NCBI RefSeq assembly: GCF_024220585.1 | Contig: NZ_JAMXKF010000001.1 | Span: 62,001 to 126,000, forward strand | Length of the DNA stretch: 64,000 nt | From: Dyadobacter diqingensis | GTDB lineage: Bacteria; Bacteroidota; Bacteroidia; Cytophagales; Spirosomataceae | Direction: 5' to 3' | In this document: piece by piece, positions 18,653-28,615 of the stretch | Numbering within the stretch: the first letter of the stretch is position 1 | How the letters are laid out: every line of letters begins with the position of its first letter | Notes under the pieces: model-generated | The model's input: only the letters and a program-made list of their open reading frames with translations | The model's database searches: none | What the model was told of the DNA's origin: nothing | Program-made: the position numbers and the translations under genes

Positions 18653-19264
18653 TCATTCCATTTCTTTCAACAACTTCTTCGCCCGATTGGCGAACAAATT
18701 ATTTTTATCGTTTGAAATACTTTCAAGTAACTCTTTGGATTTCTCCTGATTGTTATCTTTCAAGTATGAAAGTGCCAGATACCAACTCGCAAACGGATGT
18801 TTAGATTTGCCCAGGCTTATAATTGCAGACTTAGTATCGCCTTGATCCAGATAAGCCATCCCCTCATCATATAATTGTGTGTCTGATTCTGTGAAGTTTT
18901 GATTTGAATTAATCCGAACATCTGCTTTGCTAAAATAAGCATTGTAAAGCATCGCGGATTCCTGGCTGGTTTTATATGCGTCAAAACCGAAATAGCCTAA
19001 CAATAAAAAACTGGCGGCCACAGAAATATAAGTCCATAGCGGCCGTATTCCTATTCGCCGATTTGGCTTCTGATGAATTTTCTTTATCCGTTCTTTGAGA
19101 TAGAAGTTGTCCAATCCTTTTTTCATCTGCATCTGAAGTTCCAGCTCGGCCCGAAGTTCCGGGTCTTTTGCAAGATCACTCCGAAGCGCCTCCGTTTCTT
19201 CCTTCGAAAGATTATGTGTGATATAGTCGTTAATCTTTTGAACGCTCCAATTATTACTATCCAT
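18653..19264 (-). CDS. Anti-sigma-factor-like membrane protein with TPR-like C-terminus
   Basis: The frame opens at 19336; the ATG at 19264 is preferred because it begins with a typical head (MDSNNWSVQKINDYI) and lies 11 bases after the sigma factor stop. The protein has a cytosolic helical region (LSKEETEALRSDLAKDPELR, a pattern common in Bacteroidota anti-sigma factors), one membrane segment (LWTYISVAASFLLLGYF) and an outer TPR-like part (YDEGMAYLDQGDTKSAII). The pairing with a sigma factor gene directly upstream is standard for a sigma/anti-sigma module, so the most likely job is holding that sigma factor at the membrane until a signal arrives. Confidence 0.7.
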   Translation of the reverse strand: MDSNNWSVQKINDYITHNLSKEETEALRSDLAKDPELRAELELQMQMKKGLDNFYLKERIKKIHQKPNRRIGIRPLWTYISVAASFLLLGYFGFDAYKTSQESAMLYNAYFSKADVRINSNQNFTESDTQLYDEGMAYLDQGDTKSAIISLGKSKHPFASWYLALSYLKDNNQEKSKELLESISNDKNNLFANRAKKLLKEME

Positions 19265-19275
19265 GACAAGACTGT

Positions 19276-19869
19276 TTAAATTATTTCCCGACCCAGGTTC
19301 CCCGAAATAAAGAGCTTTCGCAAAGCAGGGAAACATATTTTCGAATACTTATTTTTAATAGATCCTACCGGCTTATCCATTAATTTTGCTATCTCTTCCC
19401 ACGAAAGCTCTTCATAAAACCGAAGCCGGATCATTGTGATACAGTCTTTTGGGGTCAATAAGTTTATCGCTTGCGCTATTTTTGATGTCTGCTCTGATTC
19501 CAGGATCATATTAAGCTGGTTATAATTGTCGGAAACCTCCATAGCCTCATCCGTTTCATATCGAAACTCCATTTTGTTGCCCATTTTTTTAGAATAATCC
19601 AGCCTCTTCCACAATAAATTCTTTTTGAAAAGGCTGATCACTGAAGCGGTTTCATAACCTTCATTACCTGGTTCAATTTTGCCGCTGCGAATACCTGATA
19701 TTAAATAGACCAATGCATCAATATACAAGTCTTCGGTAAACTCCTCGTCTATGCCATAGGATTTGCAATCAGCAGCATGCGAACTATAAGTTTTACTTTT
19801 TAAATATTCAAAGGCCCAGGGATGTTCTTTAGACAGACCGACAAAAAGGTCCCCATCATGATCTTGCAT
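19276..19869 (-). CDS. ECF-type RNA polymerase sigma factor
   Basis: This 197-residue protein has region 4 clearly visible at its C-terminus: LTPKDCITMIRLRFYEELSWEEIAKLM followed by GSIKNKYSKICFPALRKLF, a helix-turn-helix that would bind the -35-like element. The N-terminal half is diverged from the standard region 2, which is common for this family in Bacteroidota. The anti-sigma-like gene follows at once. It probably drives transcription of part of the surrounding protease cluster (inference). A possible TAnnTTTG element lies just upstream. Confidence 0.8.
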   Translation of the reverse strand: MQDHDGDLFVGLSKEHPWAFEYLKSKTYSSHAADCKSYGIDEEFTEDLYIDALVYLISGIRSGKIEPGNEGYETASVISLFKKNLLWKRLDYSKKMGNKMEFRYETDEAMEVSDNYNQLNMILESEQTSKIAQAINLLTPKDCITMIRLRFYEELSWEEIAKLMDKPVGSIKNKYSKICFPALRKLFISGNLGREII

Positions 19870-19893
19870 TGAATCGGGAGGTTAATTCAATGG

Positions 19894-19901
19894 CAAAAGT
19901 A
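19894..19901 (-). promoter_or_regulatory. Candidate -7 promoter element for the sigma factor gene
   Basis: On the minus strand the bases read TACTTTTG, matching the Bacteroidota -7 consensus TAnnTTTG, about 25 bases before the ATG at 19869. A TTG lies 16 bases further upstream (19918-19920), slightly closer than the usual spacing, so support is partial. Confidence 0.35.
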
Positions 19902-19983
19902 GTCAAATAGTTTGTTACAACTATTCGAAAAACATCACTTCAGGATTAAAAAGGAAGCGCTTGGTGAAGCCGTGGCAGCTACT

Positions 19984-22900
19984 CTATTTCCATATTACAA
20001 AATCGTTCACCAAATTCTCGGTCCTGCTGGTAGGCAATTGCTTACCACCGCTAATTTTAGAAACATTGGTGCGCAAATATTCAAGCAATTCAGAAATTGT
20101 GATCTCCCCGTTTTTGTTGGCATCTGCATTTTTTTCGCGTATACCGGTCTTGAGGCTATGGGTAAATGCCCCATTATTCCAGGCACTGCTCTCCAATGCG
20201 TTTTGCGACGGGCCACATGCGGCAATAATGGTTGCACCATTGTTCATGCGGACGTCAGAGAACAAAGTGTTCATCAACTGAAATGCATTTTCCTCCGGAC
20301 TATCTGCAAGTGTAAAACCCCTGGCGCCTGCCTCGTTCGCTTTGCTGTTATCTTGTCCCTTCGGGTTTAAACCTTCCATATCTATTTCACCACTGTGGCA
20401 CGCGTCAATAAGCATAACTTTATTTCTGGATGGTACAGCATCAAGCAAATTCTCAAAATCCTCATAAGCAATGCCAGAGCGCGATGGCACATGGAAGTCG
20501 GTGTTGTAGGTGGAAAGGAAGTAATTTGAACTTGCGTCGACCAATCCGTGCCCTGCGTAGAATAAAATAATAAAGTCTTCCGGCTTAGATTTTTTCAGGA
20601 GTTCTTTTAATGCCAAAACACTCTGTCTGGTTACCTTTTCATCCAGGATAGTTTGCCTGAAAATTTTGTTATACTGTTTACTGCCGGCAAAAAGATCTGC
20701 AATTTCCCGTGCATCCTTTGCAGGGAAGTCCAGGTTCATCTTCACTTCGCTGAATTTCCCCGAGCCTATGGTTACAATATATGCATCCGGCTTCTGAGCG
20801 ATACCGGAGCGTGTAATGGACAGATATTCCCGGAGGCTCTCCGTCCCAAGCGCATTTGTTGCCGAAATGGTAATTCTGTTTTCTCCTACGGTAAGCGGAA
20901 CTGACACAACAACTTTAATTTCCCCCACGGTTATCTGATTGACTTTAAGTCCCTTTACTCCATGGATCGGCACCCCATTGACACGGATCATCAGGTGATC
21001 AATTAACTGCTCGCGGTCCGAGGCCACAATTGCGAAATTCAGTACAGGCAGAGAAGTAGACTGTCTGTTGGCAGGAAGTCCCGAGAGGCTTATTATGGGT
21101 GCGCTATAAGACAAAAGTCCTGGAAAAGTGGCCGGTTTATAATTCATTTTTTGCAATCGTTTCTCGTAAGCCATCTGGTAACGGCGGGAGCTGGCCGGTG
21201 AAATATAGCCTAACGATTGCAATACTTTATCCGGGCGGTTTAAGTTGAGGTCAAATTGAGAGAATTCGTAGGTTTTGCCTCCATAAAAAAACCAGAGATC
21301 ATTACTCGATTTTTTATTGGACATATAATACCCTTCCTGATTGACGAAGGCATAAGTCTGGTAATTTAGTCCTACAAATGATGCAATGGAAATTCCTGTT
21401 TCCATATCCAAAAATTTTATCGTCTTGTCTAACGCCACACCAACCAGATATTTTTGATCTGGTGATAACGTGAGGCTGTACATCATCAGAAGCTCCTTGT
21501 TAATCCTGCGGTCGGGTTCCCGCTTGCCTTCGGTCCATAACAGGATTTCCCCATTGCTTCCTGCGGTTATAAAATGCGTGTTGTCAATAAAACAGGCAGC
21601 AAATATAGATGGATGAGAATATTGCTTAATCATCTTAACTGACAACCCTTTACCATGCTCATATTCAGAAGTTACACGCATCTTTTGGATATCAAAAATG
21701 CCTGCGGTACCATCCTGCATACAAAACAAAAGCTTCTTGCGATCCGGCGAAAGCTGTGACTCGTACACATAGGATTGATATTCCAGGCGTTTGCTGTTTC
21801 TATTGAATTTGTAAGACTTTACCAGCGTACCATCGATATCAAAGTGTGCAAAGACCAAATCTGCCAGGCCCGGCTTACTCCGGGTAGACAGGATTGAAAA
21901 AATCGTTTTCGTTTCAGAAAGGTATACCGGGTTAACTGCAAAAAGCGTATCCTTTTTTACAATCATTTTCAGCTCTTTTGTCGAGAACGTTCCGTCTTCT
22001 GCAAATTTTACCAGCCTGTGATTTACCAGAAACAAAGATTGCGAGCCCGGAATCTGATTTAAAAAATAAGTGAACTCCTGGTCTTTATAAAAGTACTCCC
22101 GCTTTTTCTGCCTGATTTTCGCATCCCAGACTTCTATTGTTTTGTTCAGATCGGGATTACAGAAATTATCATGGACAAAATTCGTAGTTACGATCTCCGA
22201 CTTGTCATCTGACAAAGAAATATTATTCAATCCAATGGCCGCATCATCGAAAAGCTCATAAAACATATTAGCCCCTGCTCTGGCCGTATCATTACATTCC
22301 AACTGCCCTTTAAGCCTGCTGACCGAGGCGGCTTTCAAATCCAGCACAAAGGCGTCACTTGTTATTTTAGGAATGAGAAGAGTTGTCTGGTCCAGAAAGA
22401 CTGGTGCATTCAGCTTGATATTTCCTTTATTGGACGAAAACGAATTGATTATTTCGGATCCTGCAATATCGTGGACGAGTATATCGCGTGTGCACTCAAC
22501 GAGTCTCGTCTGGTCATCCGAAACATCCATTACGAACCCGCCGTTGAGTTGCCCCGCATGATATGGGCCGGAAGTATTCCAAAAAAACGGCTCTCCTTTT
22601 TTGTATTTGAAGAGCTCCTTGTCAGTAAGAATATCTTTGGCGGTTATTTCGAATCCATTCGGGCCCGACAATTGCGTCTGAAAATAAGTGTTGAAAGATT
22701 GGCTTGTAGTAGTCAGGAAAATGGCCATTGCATTGGAACGGTACTTAATATCAACCGATGCTACACTACCGACCAGTGCACGCTCCACTGTTCCATCAGC
22801 AGCAGATAATACCGTTATGCTCTCCGTTTTCAGGGTTGTGCTCCCATTTTTCTCTAAATGGTCATTCGTTTTGATGATCAGCCTGCCCTTATATAGCCGC

Positions 22901-23673
22901 AGATCACTGACCACCACTTTATCGGCTCCCTTAATCGTTTTCAGATCGCTCCCCGTTACAGTAGCCGCAGTTGCAGTCCTGTTCAGGTCCATCCCCCAGA
23001 TTCGCCCGAAAGGGTTACAAATAAACAAATGATCGAAATCCGGATCCACCGCAACAAAACTGATTCCCGGCAGATTTTTCACGAACGGGAAAACCATTTT
23101 CGTGAGCAACTCCATGCCCTTGCTTTCAATGATCGGAGGCAAAGAAAGTGTCCAGGTTTTAATCTTTTTTCCCTGCATTGTAAACACACTGACTGTACTT
23201 GATGTATTGCTTCCCAAAAATTGGGAGACCAGCAGAATTTTGCTATCATCGTCCGAAATAACTGCGTGTGTATAAAATTCGCCTTTTGTGAGTGGCTTAA
23301 AACGACTACTTACTCTATTATTTTTGACGTCGTAGACGAGGTAACTTCCCTCAAACCAATCGGGTACGATCAAATAATTTTCACTTTTTGACATCTGCGC
23401 CTTCGGCGAATAAAGCAACTCAGGTGTGTCATTTCTCAGCTGTGTAAACCGCTTTACCTGTTTCGAAGATTTTAAATCCCACAGAATAAGCTCGCCGGCA
23501 TCATTAGATCCAATCAGGAAGTTATTGTTTGAGGAAAATTGAAACTGGCAGTTGATATTGGCATTAAATCCCGTTTGAAAAACCACAGATGGTCTTGGTA
23601 ACTGCCCAAGTAGCGGAGTTATCTTAAAAAGTAGCAAAAAAGAAAAAACACAGAAATAACATAAGGCATTCAT
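19984..23673 (-). CDS. Exported WD40-repeat caspase-like protease
   Basis: At 1229 residues this is the largest protein in the window. It has a signal peptide (MNALCYFCVFSFLLLFKITPLLGQ). Residues about 35-790 hold beta-propeller repeats of WD40 type, with repeated strands such as SNDAGELILWDLKSSK, TAGSNGEILLWTEGKR and GVALDKTIKFLDMETG. A small beta domain follows (about 860-960), and then the C-terminal caspase domain: His in LFYAGHGLVDA and Cys in LIDACHSGEID, both canonical. The propeller probably binds a ligand or regulates the protease. It is the last gene of the long minus-strand array. Confidence 0.9.
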   Translation of the reverse strand: MNALCYFCVFSFLLLFKITPLLGQLPRPSVVFQTGFNANINCQFQFSSNNNFLIGSNDAGELILWDLKSSKQVKRFTQLRNDTPELLYSPKAQMSKSENYLIVPDWFEGSYLVYDVKNNRVSSRFKPLTKGEFYTHAVISDDDSKILLVSQFLGSNTSSTVSVFTMQGKKIKTWTLSLPPIIESKGMELLTKMVFPFVKNLPGISFVAVDPDFDHLFICNPFGRIWGMDLNRTATAATVTGSDLKTIKGADKVVVSDLRLYKGRLIIKTNDHLEKNGSTTLKTESITVLSAADGTVERALVGSVASVDIKYRSNAMAIFLTTTSQSFNTYFQTQLSGPNGFEITAKDILTDKELFKYKKGEPFFWNTSGPYHAGQLNGGFVMDVSDDQTRLVECTRDILVHDIAGSEIINSFSSNKGNIKLNAPVFLDQTTLLIPKITSDAFVLDLKAASVSRLKGQLECNDTARAGANMFYELFDDAAIGLNNISLSDDKSEIVTTNFVHDNFCNPDLNKTIEVWDAKIRQKKREYFYKDQEFTYFLNQIPGSQSLFLVNHRLVKFAEDGTFSTKELKMIVKKDTLFAVNPVYLSETKTIFSILSTRSKPGLADLVFAHFDIDGTLVKSYKFNRNSKRLEYQSYVYESQLSPDRKKLLFCMQDGTAGIFDIQKMRVTSEYEHGKGLSVKMIKQYSHPSIFAACFIDNTHFITAGSNGEILLWTEGKREPDRRINKELLMMYSLTLSPDQKYLVGVALDKTIKFLDMETGISIASFVGLNYQTYAFVNQEGYYMSNKKSSNDLWFFYGGKTYEFSQFDLNLNRPDKVLQSLGYISPASSRRYQMAYEKRLQKMNYKPATFPGLLSYSAPIISLSGLPANRQSTSLPVLNFAIVASDREQLIDHLMIRVNGVPIHGVKGLKVNQITVGEIKVVVSVPLTVGENRITISATNALGTESLREYLSITRSGIAQKPDAYIVTIGSGKFSEVKMNLDFPAKDAREIADLFAGSKQYNKIFRQTILDEKVTRQSVLALKELLKKSKPEDFIILFYAGHGLVDASSNYFLSTYNTDFHVPSRSGIAYEDFENLLDAVPSRNKVMLIDACHSGEIDMEGLNPKGQDNSKANEAGARGFTLADSPEENAFQLMNTLFSDVRMNNGATIIAACGPSQNALESSAWNNGAFTHSLKTGIREKNADANKNGEITISELLEYLRTNVSKISGGKQLPTSRTENLVNDFVIWK

Positions 23674-23710
23674 GCAGGCAACGGTTTATGACACTTTGAT
23701 AGGATGGGAT

Positions 23711-24289
23711 TTAATTCAATGTTTCAAAAGCCTTATCCCCTGGGAAAATTGTTTTTATGAATTTTACCAGCTGAGGGCGGGCTTTGTCGCAGTCTTCCTT
23801 TTTTTTCACTCCTTTATATACAAAACTCCATTCATCGCAAGCCATCGAAATCAGTACAGTAAGCTTGGTCCTACTACCAAATTGTAGCCCGATAACCGGC
23901 ATAAATGCACAGCTCTTTCGGATCCTGTCAAATCCATAATTCGATTGATTGCTAAGAATGGCCCGAACTTCCTCCACCTCTTCCTTTGAAAGTTTTTTGG
24001 GTTTATCAAATATGGCATAACCATGAAAAAGGGCTTCTCCTTTGGCCATCGGATCCAGAATGTACGCCTGAACAGAATCACTGGTAACCATAAGCTTATA
24101 AGCTTCCTCTCCTAGAAATCGTTTAATCGCCTTATCCGGTTTCTTTACAGTATCATCCGGATAAGCATTCAAATTGTATAAGCGATTAGCAGTATATTGG
24201 AATGAGTCTGGCAAAACCAACTTATTGCTGCACAATGCAACTTGCCATGAAATAGCAAAGCATACACAGGCTGAAACAAATATTTTCAT
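23711..24289 (-). CDS. Exported small protein, family A copy 1
   Basis: This 192-residue protein has a signal peptide (MKIFVSACVCFAISWQVALC). The mature domain is shared with the gene at 25987-26640: both carry a stretch like QSNYGFDRIRKSCAFMPVIG (KNYGFSPLIKNCVFSPIVGI in the other), then a hydrophobic strand followed by a cysteine and Asp/Trp (ACDEW or CSDCDIW), and end in an FIKTIFPGD-type helix. Two conserved cysteines may form a disulfide outside the cytoplasm. It sits between the WD40 caspase and the Tat-type caspase. A protease partner or inhibitor role is possible but not shown. Confidence 0.65.
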   Translation of the reverse strand: MKIFVSACVCFAISWQVALCSNKLVLPDSFQYTANRLYNLNAYPDDTVKKPDKAIKRFLGEEAYKLMVTSDSVQAYILDPMAKGEALFHGYAIFDKPKKLSKEEVEEVRAILSNQSNYGFDRIRKSCAFMPVIGLQFGSRTKLTVLISMACDEWSFVYKGVKKKEDCDKARPQLVKFIKTIFPGDKAFETLN

Positions 24290-24366
24290 TTGTAAGTCTG
24301 ATATAAAAAGTGGGACGACATGGCAACAGCCTGGGCATCTAGCCTATCGGCAGGTCGAAGAAAAAT

Positions 24367-25242
24367 TTAGCAATCTGTTCCTTCCGGGCAGCTAACTAAA
24401 GTTACAGCATGATAGGGGGTTTGTTTGAATACATCCGCTGCTTCGTTTGCATTGGTGTTAGCGGAAGAAATACTTTTCAGATATCCTTGGGTTATCACCC
24501 TGGCCCTCACGAAAATCTCTTCCCAGACAACACCGGATTCCTTTCGGGAATTATTTTCGGCATTGCTTTCTATTTTTTCGTTAAATGCTTTCATAAAACA
24601 ATGTTTGTATACCGATCCAAACGACTGACTGAATGAGAATTCGGCCTTGGAAGCTGATGAAACCTGAATAGAAAGTCTTTGGTTTTTCGTACCAAAATCC
24701 CACAAGAGTTTTTTGACAATCGCGGGATTAGGCACCGGCATGGTGCTGGTAAATCCCCCGGCCGAAGTCAGCACATTATTGCAGCAATCTCCAATCAACA
24801 AACCTACTTTGGGGCGTGCATTCACAATCAGTTTAGCGATCTCCTTCATTTTTTTGCTTTCATTGCCCATTCTGAAGCTTGGCCATAAGCTTTCTCCATC
24901 ATTGTTGCCATGACCCGAAAAATATACGATGAGACTATTTTTTGTACCGCCCATTGATCCAAGTCCCTGAATAGTCTTAATGAGCTTTTCCGGCGTAAAA
25001 TCGTTGTCAACCAGACGGACTATCCGAACATCCATATCAGCTAGTTTCCCGATCCGGGTGAGGAAGTCGCCCATTTCAACCAAATCTTTGGTACGATCCG
25101 CTTTGCGTTTGAGCTCGCTTAAATCCACTGCTAAAATTACATTCAATATGGGTTTGGCATCATTCAAAATCCTTTCTGACAAAGCCGTTGGCATAACTGC
25201 GACAGCACTCGATGCACTTTGTAAAAACTGTCGTCTTTTCAT
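24367..25242 (-). CDS. Minimal caspase-like protease with Tat-like signal
   Basis: At 291 residues this is the smallest caspase in the locus. The N-terminus MKRRQFLQSASSAVAVMP matches a twin-arginine export signal (RRQFL), unlike the Sec-type signals of the other seven, suggesting export in a folded state. The caspase domain has His111 in VYFSGHGNND and a cysteine motif LIGDCCNNVL, where Cys154 aligns with the catalytic residue of DAC and the neighbouring cysteine is unusual. No repeat domain is attached. It is flanked by two copies of the exported small family A, which may be partners. Confidence 0.8.
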   Translation of the reverse strand: MKRRQFLQSASSAVAVMPTALSERILNDAKPILNVILAVDLSELKRKADRTKDLVEMGDFLTRIGKLADMDVRIVRLVDNDFTPEKLIKTIQGLGSMGGTKNSLIVYFSGHGNNDGESLWPSFRMGNESKKMKEIAKLIVNARPKVGLLIGDCCNNVLTSAGGFTSTMPVPNPAIVKKLLWDFGTKNQRLSIQVSSASKAEFSFSQSFGSVYKHCFMKAFNEKIESNAENNSRKESGVVWEEIFVRARVITQGYLKSISSANTNANEAADVFKQTPYHAVTLVSCPEGTDC

Positions 25243-25361
25243 TTGTTTTTCATCATTTTATTGAGTTAGGCTTTTGATTGAAAATCCATTTTATCTTCAA
25301 AATTGTTTGACATTAATGCGTTGGGTTCCAACAATATTGAAAGAAAATATCAGCTTTAAAA

Positions 25362-25943
25362 CTAAGCAGTTATGCCTGGCATAAGGGTCTTGATTAATAA
25401 AAAAGCAATGATCGCGTCTTCGAGTAGTGTCACTACAATTGGAACGCCTGGTATCAAGCCAAGAAGTATTCTTATTTTTCCACTGATTGCGCCGACAAAC
25501 AACACAATAACAATTCCAAATACAACTGTAAAAAAACCAATTTCAAAATGAACATTAAAGACTACTGAAAAAATAAAGATTAAAATTGCGATGGGTTTCA
25601 AAAATGCGTTGACACCATTCCACGCGGCGCCTACTCCGGGTATTTTTTCAACGAAAAACTCAACGACAAACAGAACCCCAAATACCAATAACATTCCACC
25701 TGCTGCCAACGGGTTCAAAAACGTCGGGACGTTATCCAACCATTCAAATTTGATTACCAAGCCGATAATAAAAACAACAGCGTAAAAGTCAATAGCGGCT
25801 AATGCAATTAATTTCAGCACAACACCCATATACACCGCAGTCGGTCCGATAGGCAAATCATTCTCCTGCTGCGCAAGGGCCGAAAAATCCAGAAAAAACA
25901 AGAAAAATAACATTAGCAGCAAATACGGCTTATAGGTTTTCAT
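25362..25943 (-). CDS. Multi-pass membrane protein
   Basis: The ATG at 25943 gives a signal-like first segment (MKTYKPYLLLMLFFLFFLDF then ALAQQ); an upstream ATG at 25958 adds five residues. After the signal, four or five hydrophobic segments follow (for example LIALAAIDFYAVVFIIGLV, AAGGMLLVFGVLFVVEFF and FFTVVFGIVIVLFVGAISG). There are few charged residues and no catalytic motif. It lies between family A copy 2 and the Tat-type caspase. It could be a channel, holin-like or anchoring protein for the exported proteases; that is speculation. Confidence 0.65.
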   Translation of the reverse strand: MKTYKPYLLLMLFFLFFLDFSALAQQENDLPIGPTAVYMGVVLKLIALAAIDFYAVVFIIGLVIKFEWLDNVPTFLNPLAAGGMLLVFGVLFVVEFFVEKIPGVGAAWNGVNAFLKPIAILIFIFSVVFNVHFEIGFFTVVFGIVIVLFVGAISGKIRILLGLIPGVPIVVTLLEDAIIAFLLIKTLMPGITA

Positions 25944-25986
25944 AGTATTTTTAATCATTTAAGTGTAACAATATCAATTGATTCTA

Positions 25987-26640
25987 TCATTCTATCCGCT
26001 TAATAATCGGATCATTTGGAAAGATACTTTTTAGATAAGCGATTACTTTCCCATGGGCAGGGTCGAAGTTTTCATCTTTATCCAAATTCTTTCCTTTAAA
26101 TCGCCAGATATCGCAATCTGAGCAAATCAAAAACCGAACTGCTGCTGCTCCCTTTTTAAATTCAATCCCTACAATGGGAGAAAAAACACAGTTTTTAATT
26201 AAAGGTGAAAAACCATAATTTTTCTGATCCCCGATAATGGTTTTTAACCCATCAGCTTGCATGGTAGTTAAAGTCGGACCTGCTTTTCTCACTTTAAATC
26301 CTTCAAATGTAACGCCGTCAAATTTGTCGGGATAAAGTAAAAAGGTTTTGATCTGCTCCGACTTCATGATCAGCTTTGAAATTTCACTGCCTAATTCCCC
26401 CGAAATCTTCTGATCCATTACCGGTTGCGAAGAAAGTATTTTCCCGTCAGATTTTGAACCTCCATTTTTTGGAATTTTGGAATATTCAGGTTGTTGCGGC
26501 AATTTTTGTGACTTGACCTGAGTCTGATGAAAAATTAATTTATCTGTGCCGAAATCCGCCCCCGGACTGGCAAGAAAAAATGTTTTATCCGATAAAATAC
26601 TTATACAAATAAAACTAAGAAAACATTTTAGTGTGACCAT
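25987..26640 (-). CDS. Exported small protein, family A copy 2
   Basis: This 217-residue protein has a hydrophobic N-terminus (MVTLKCFLSFICISIL), a linker of about 60 residues and a domain homologous to the protein at 23711-24289 (KNYGFSPLIKNCVFSPIVG; RFLICSDCDIWRF; YLKSIFPNDPI). The linker is longer than in copy 1. It lies upstream of the multi-pass membrane protein. The two copies bracket a membrane protein and the Tat-type caspase, suggesting an ancient duplication within the locus. Unknown function. Confidence 0.65.
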   Translation of the reverse strand: MVTLKCFLSFICISILSDKTFFLASPGADFGTDKLIFHQTQVKSQKLPQQPEYSKIPKNGGSKSDGKILSSQPVMDQKISGELGSEISKLIMKSEQIKTFLLYPDKFDGVTFEGFKVRKAGPTLTTMQADGLKTIIGDQKNYGFSPLIKNCVFSPIVGIEFKKGAAAVRFLICSDCDIWRFKGKNLDKDENFDPAHGKVIAYLKSIFPNDPIIKRIE

Positions 26641-26773
26641 GGCTGTATTTAAAGATTTTGAAAAAATCTGTTAGACATTGATTTTCCTATTCTAGACTGT
26701 TTTGAATTGATTTACTGTCTTATAGAACAGTCAATTGTTTCGTAACAAATTTTTTCAAAAAGTTTGACAAATT

Positions 26774-28615
26774 TTAAAGTGCCGGAATGACGAATTCTTT
26801 CACTTGCTGAGACGTTCCTGCGACAGATTTTATTTTCCCTTGTAATACTTGTTCGTTGTTGCCTATTTTAATGTATACTGTATACTCAACAGTTTTTGAA
26901 GTTCGGGGCTCATAGTTTACAACTTTCACACTGTATGTTCCGGGCATCGGCCTGTTAGCGTTAATATTTTCTTGAGGCGTGTCGGTGATGGGCGACACCT
27001 GACGCTGTCGCTGTGTCAGGAACTGATCTAAGAACCCTGATAATCCTTCGCTTCTCGCGCGGCCTGATGCATTGGCATCCACATCCAGACTTACCGAAAA
27101 CTCCACGTTCTCGTAAGACGGTTTTCCAAAAAAGAGCTCCCTGCCGTCAGGCATTAACAAATGCAAATCCAGGTCATCCCGTGTTTCCCATTGCAGATTG
27201 ATGCGAATATCCCCGGTTTCTCCTTTCATTTCACGTAGCTTGGGCAGTCTCCGCATGAAAACGGTCGTATCTGTATCAGATCCCGGTTTTATGCCGAAGC
27301 CTTTGTCTCCATACCCTTCTTTTTCTAACCCCAGGTCCATTTGCGATCCTTCCACCGGCGCAAGTTCCACCTCGCCATCCTCGTCGGTAACTTTTTGAAT
27401 GGTATCGGTTTGCGTGATAATTTCAACTTTTACACCGGCCAGGACCGCTTTTGTACTGTCGTCCTTAACGGTGAGCGTGTGGCGTTTCGTCAGCAGCATA
27501 ATATCCCCGCTGCAATTCTTGAGAAATAATACCAGCAGCAGCAACGCAAGCAGCCCGAGTAGCCACCAAAGCCACCACCGGTTGGTCGGGTAAAGCGTAT
27601 ATGCATCCTCTTTACCGGTAATTTTCACCTTCCGATTATAGGAAAGCTTTTCTTTACTCCCCCGATACCTCATATCTTTCTCAAAGAAAGGAAACCCACG
27701 CCATTCGATCTGGCCTTGAGCATCTGTGATCCTCTGGAAGGTCTGCTTGTTGTAAGTAAAGTTAATCGCGACCCCGGGTACCGGATTTTTTCTTTTGTCC
27801 ACACACAGGAACCGGATCGTGCGTTCGACGGGCTCTGGCACCACAACAACAGGATCGGGCAGCGTAACGAAATATTCCTCTTTGCCGTCATGGGATAGGA
27901 TGTGCTCCCATGCCGTTTCGTGTTTCCATTCCATATGGATAGGCGAGTCCAGCTTCACATCCGCGAGCGTGATCAGGCTTTCCTCATCAACTCTCCGCTC
28001 TTCTGCTTGCCTGCCTCCGGTAATCTTGTCATACTGGATCTTGAAATTTTCTCCCGTTGCGGTAGCTCCGGACACATATCGGACACGAAGCACTACATCA
28101 AACGATCTTAACCATTTTTCGATGATCCTCCGCCGTGGATTAATAACATCTTCCAAATGACCCCATTGGGTCACCACATATTTGACGGGATCTGGCTGCC
28201 CTGGAACTTGCAACACAAATATATTTGCCCGGGCGTCGGAAGGGATTTCAAGGCAGTCGTGCAATATCTGCTTAAGATCCTTGTATACAGGCATATCAGG
28301 TTGCTCTTTTTGCAATATTACAGCACGAAAGTAGAGCTGCATAGCTTGCTTTTTGATCATGCGACGGTGATCTGTCTGCTCAGCCTCTGAATATGTATTG
28401 AGCAATCGGGGAGTTCCCTCATAGTCCCAGTCCGTTTGCCAGGTGATGGATTGGCCCGTTAGATCAGGGAATGGCTCAGCAAAGATCCTGTAAGCATTGT
28501 CCTTTTGAAAAAATGCCCTGATGTTCTGATAACGGTTGATATTCTTGACACCATTTGTGATAGTTGGGATCGTGCCTTGAATCGGCAGCGATGCCACATA
28601 CTTAGACTGTACCAT
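26774..28615 (-). CDS. SrfA-like membrane protein with DUF2135-like outer domain
   Basis: In this 613-residue protein the N-terminal 170 residues follow the SrfA pattern: YRIFAEPFPDLTGQSITWQ, a short acidic turn, a helix of the SEAEQTDHRRMIKKQAM type, and later KYVVTQWGHLED in place of the SrfA xxTFWGF motif. Next comes an Ig-like or carboxypeptidase-regulatory-like domain (about 270-335), one membrane segment (WWLWWLLGLLALLLLVLFL), a second regulatory-like beta domain, and a C-terminal DUF2135-like domain (INLQWETRDDLDLHLLMPDG then PGTYSVKVVNYEP). Topology is probably N-in, C-out. Its place among SrfB and SrfC genes supports the SrfA assignment. The DUF2135 domain may bind an envelope ligand (inference). 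Confidence 0.6.
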   Translation of the reverse strand: MVQSKYVASLPIQGTIPTITNGVKNINRYQNIRAFFQKDNAYRIFAEPFPDLTGQSITWQTDWDYEGTPRLLNTYSEAEQTDHRRMIKKQAMQLYFRAVILQKEQPDMPVYKDLKQILHDCLEIPSDARANIFVLQVPGQPDPVKYVVTQWGHLEDVINPRRRIIEKWLRSFDVVLRVRYVSGATATGENFKIQYDKITGGRQAEERRVDEESLITLADVKLDSPIHMEWKHETAWEHILSHDGKEEYFVTLPDPVVVVPEPVERTIRFLCVDKRKNPVPGVAINFTYNKQTFQRITDAQGQIEWRGFPFFEKDMRYRGSKEKLSYNRKVKITGKEDAYTLYPTNRWWLWWLLGLLALLLLVLFLKNCSGDIMLLTKRHTLTVKDDSTKAVLAGVKVEIITQTDTIQKVTDEDGEVELAPVEGSQMDLGLEKEGYGDKGFGIKPGSDTDTTVFMRRLPKLREMKGETGDIRINLQWETRDDLDLHLLMPDGRELFFGKPSYENVEFSVSLDVDANASGRARSEGLSGFLDQFLTQRQRQVSPITDTPQENINANRPMPGTYSVKVVNYEPRTSKTVEYTVYIKIGNNEQVLQGKIKSVAGTSQQVKEFVIPAL

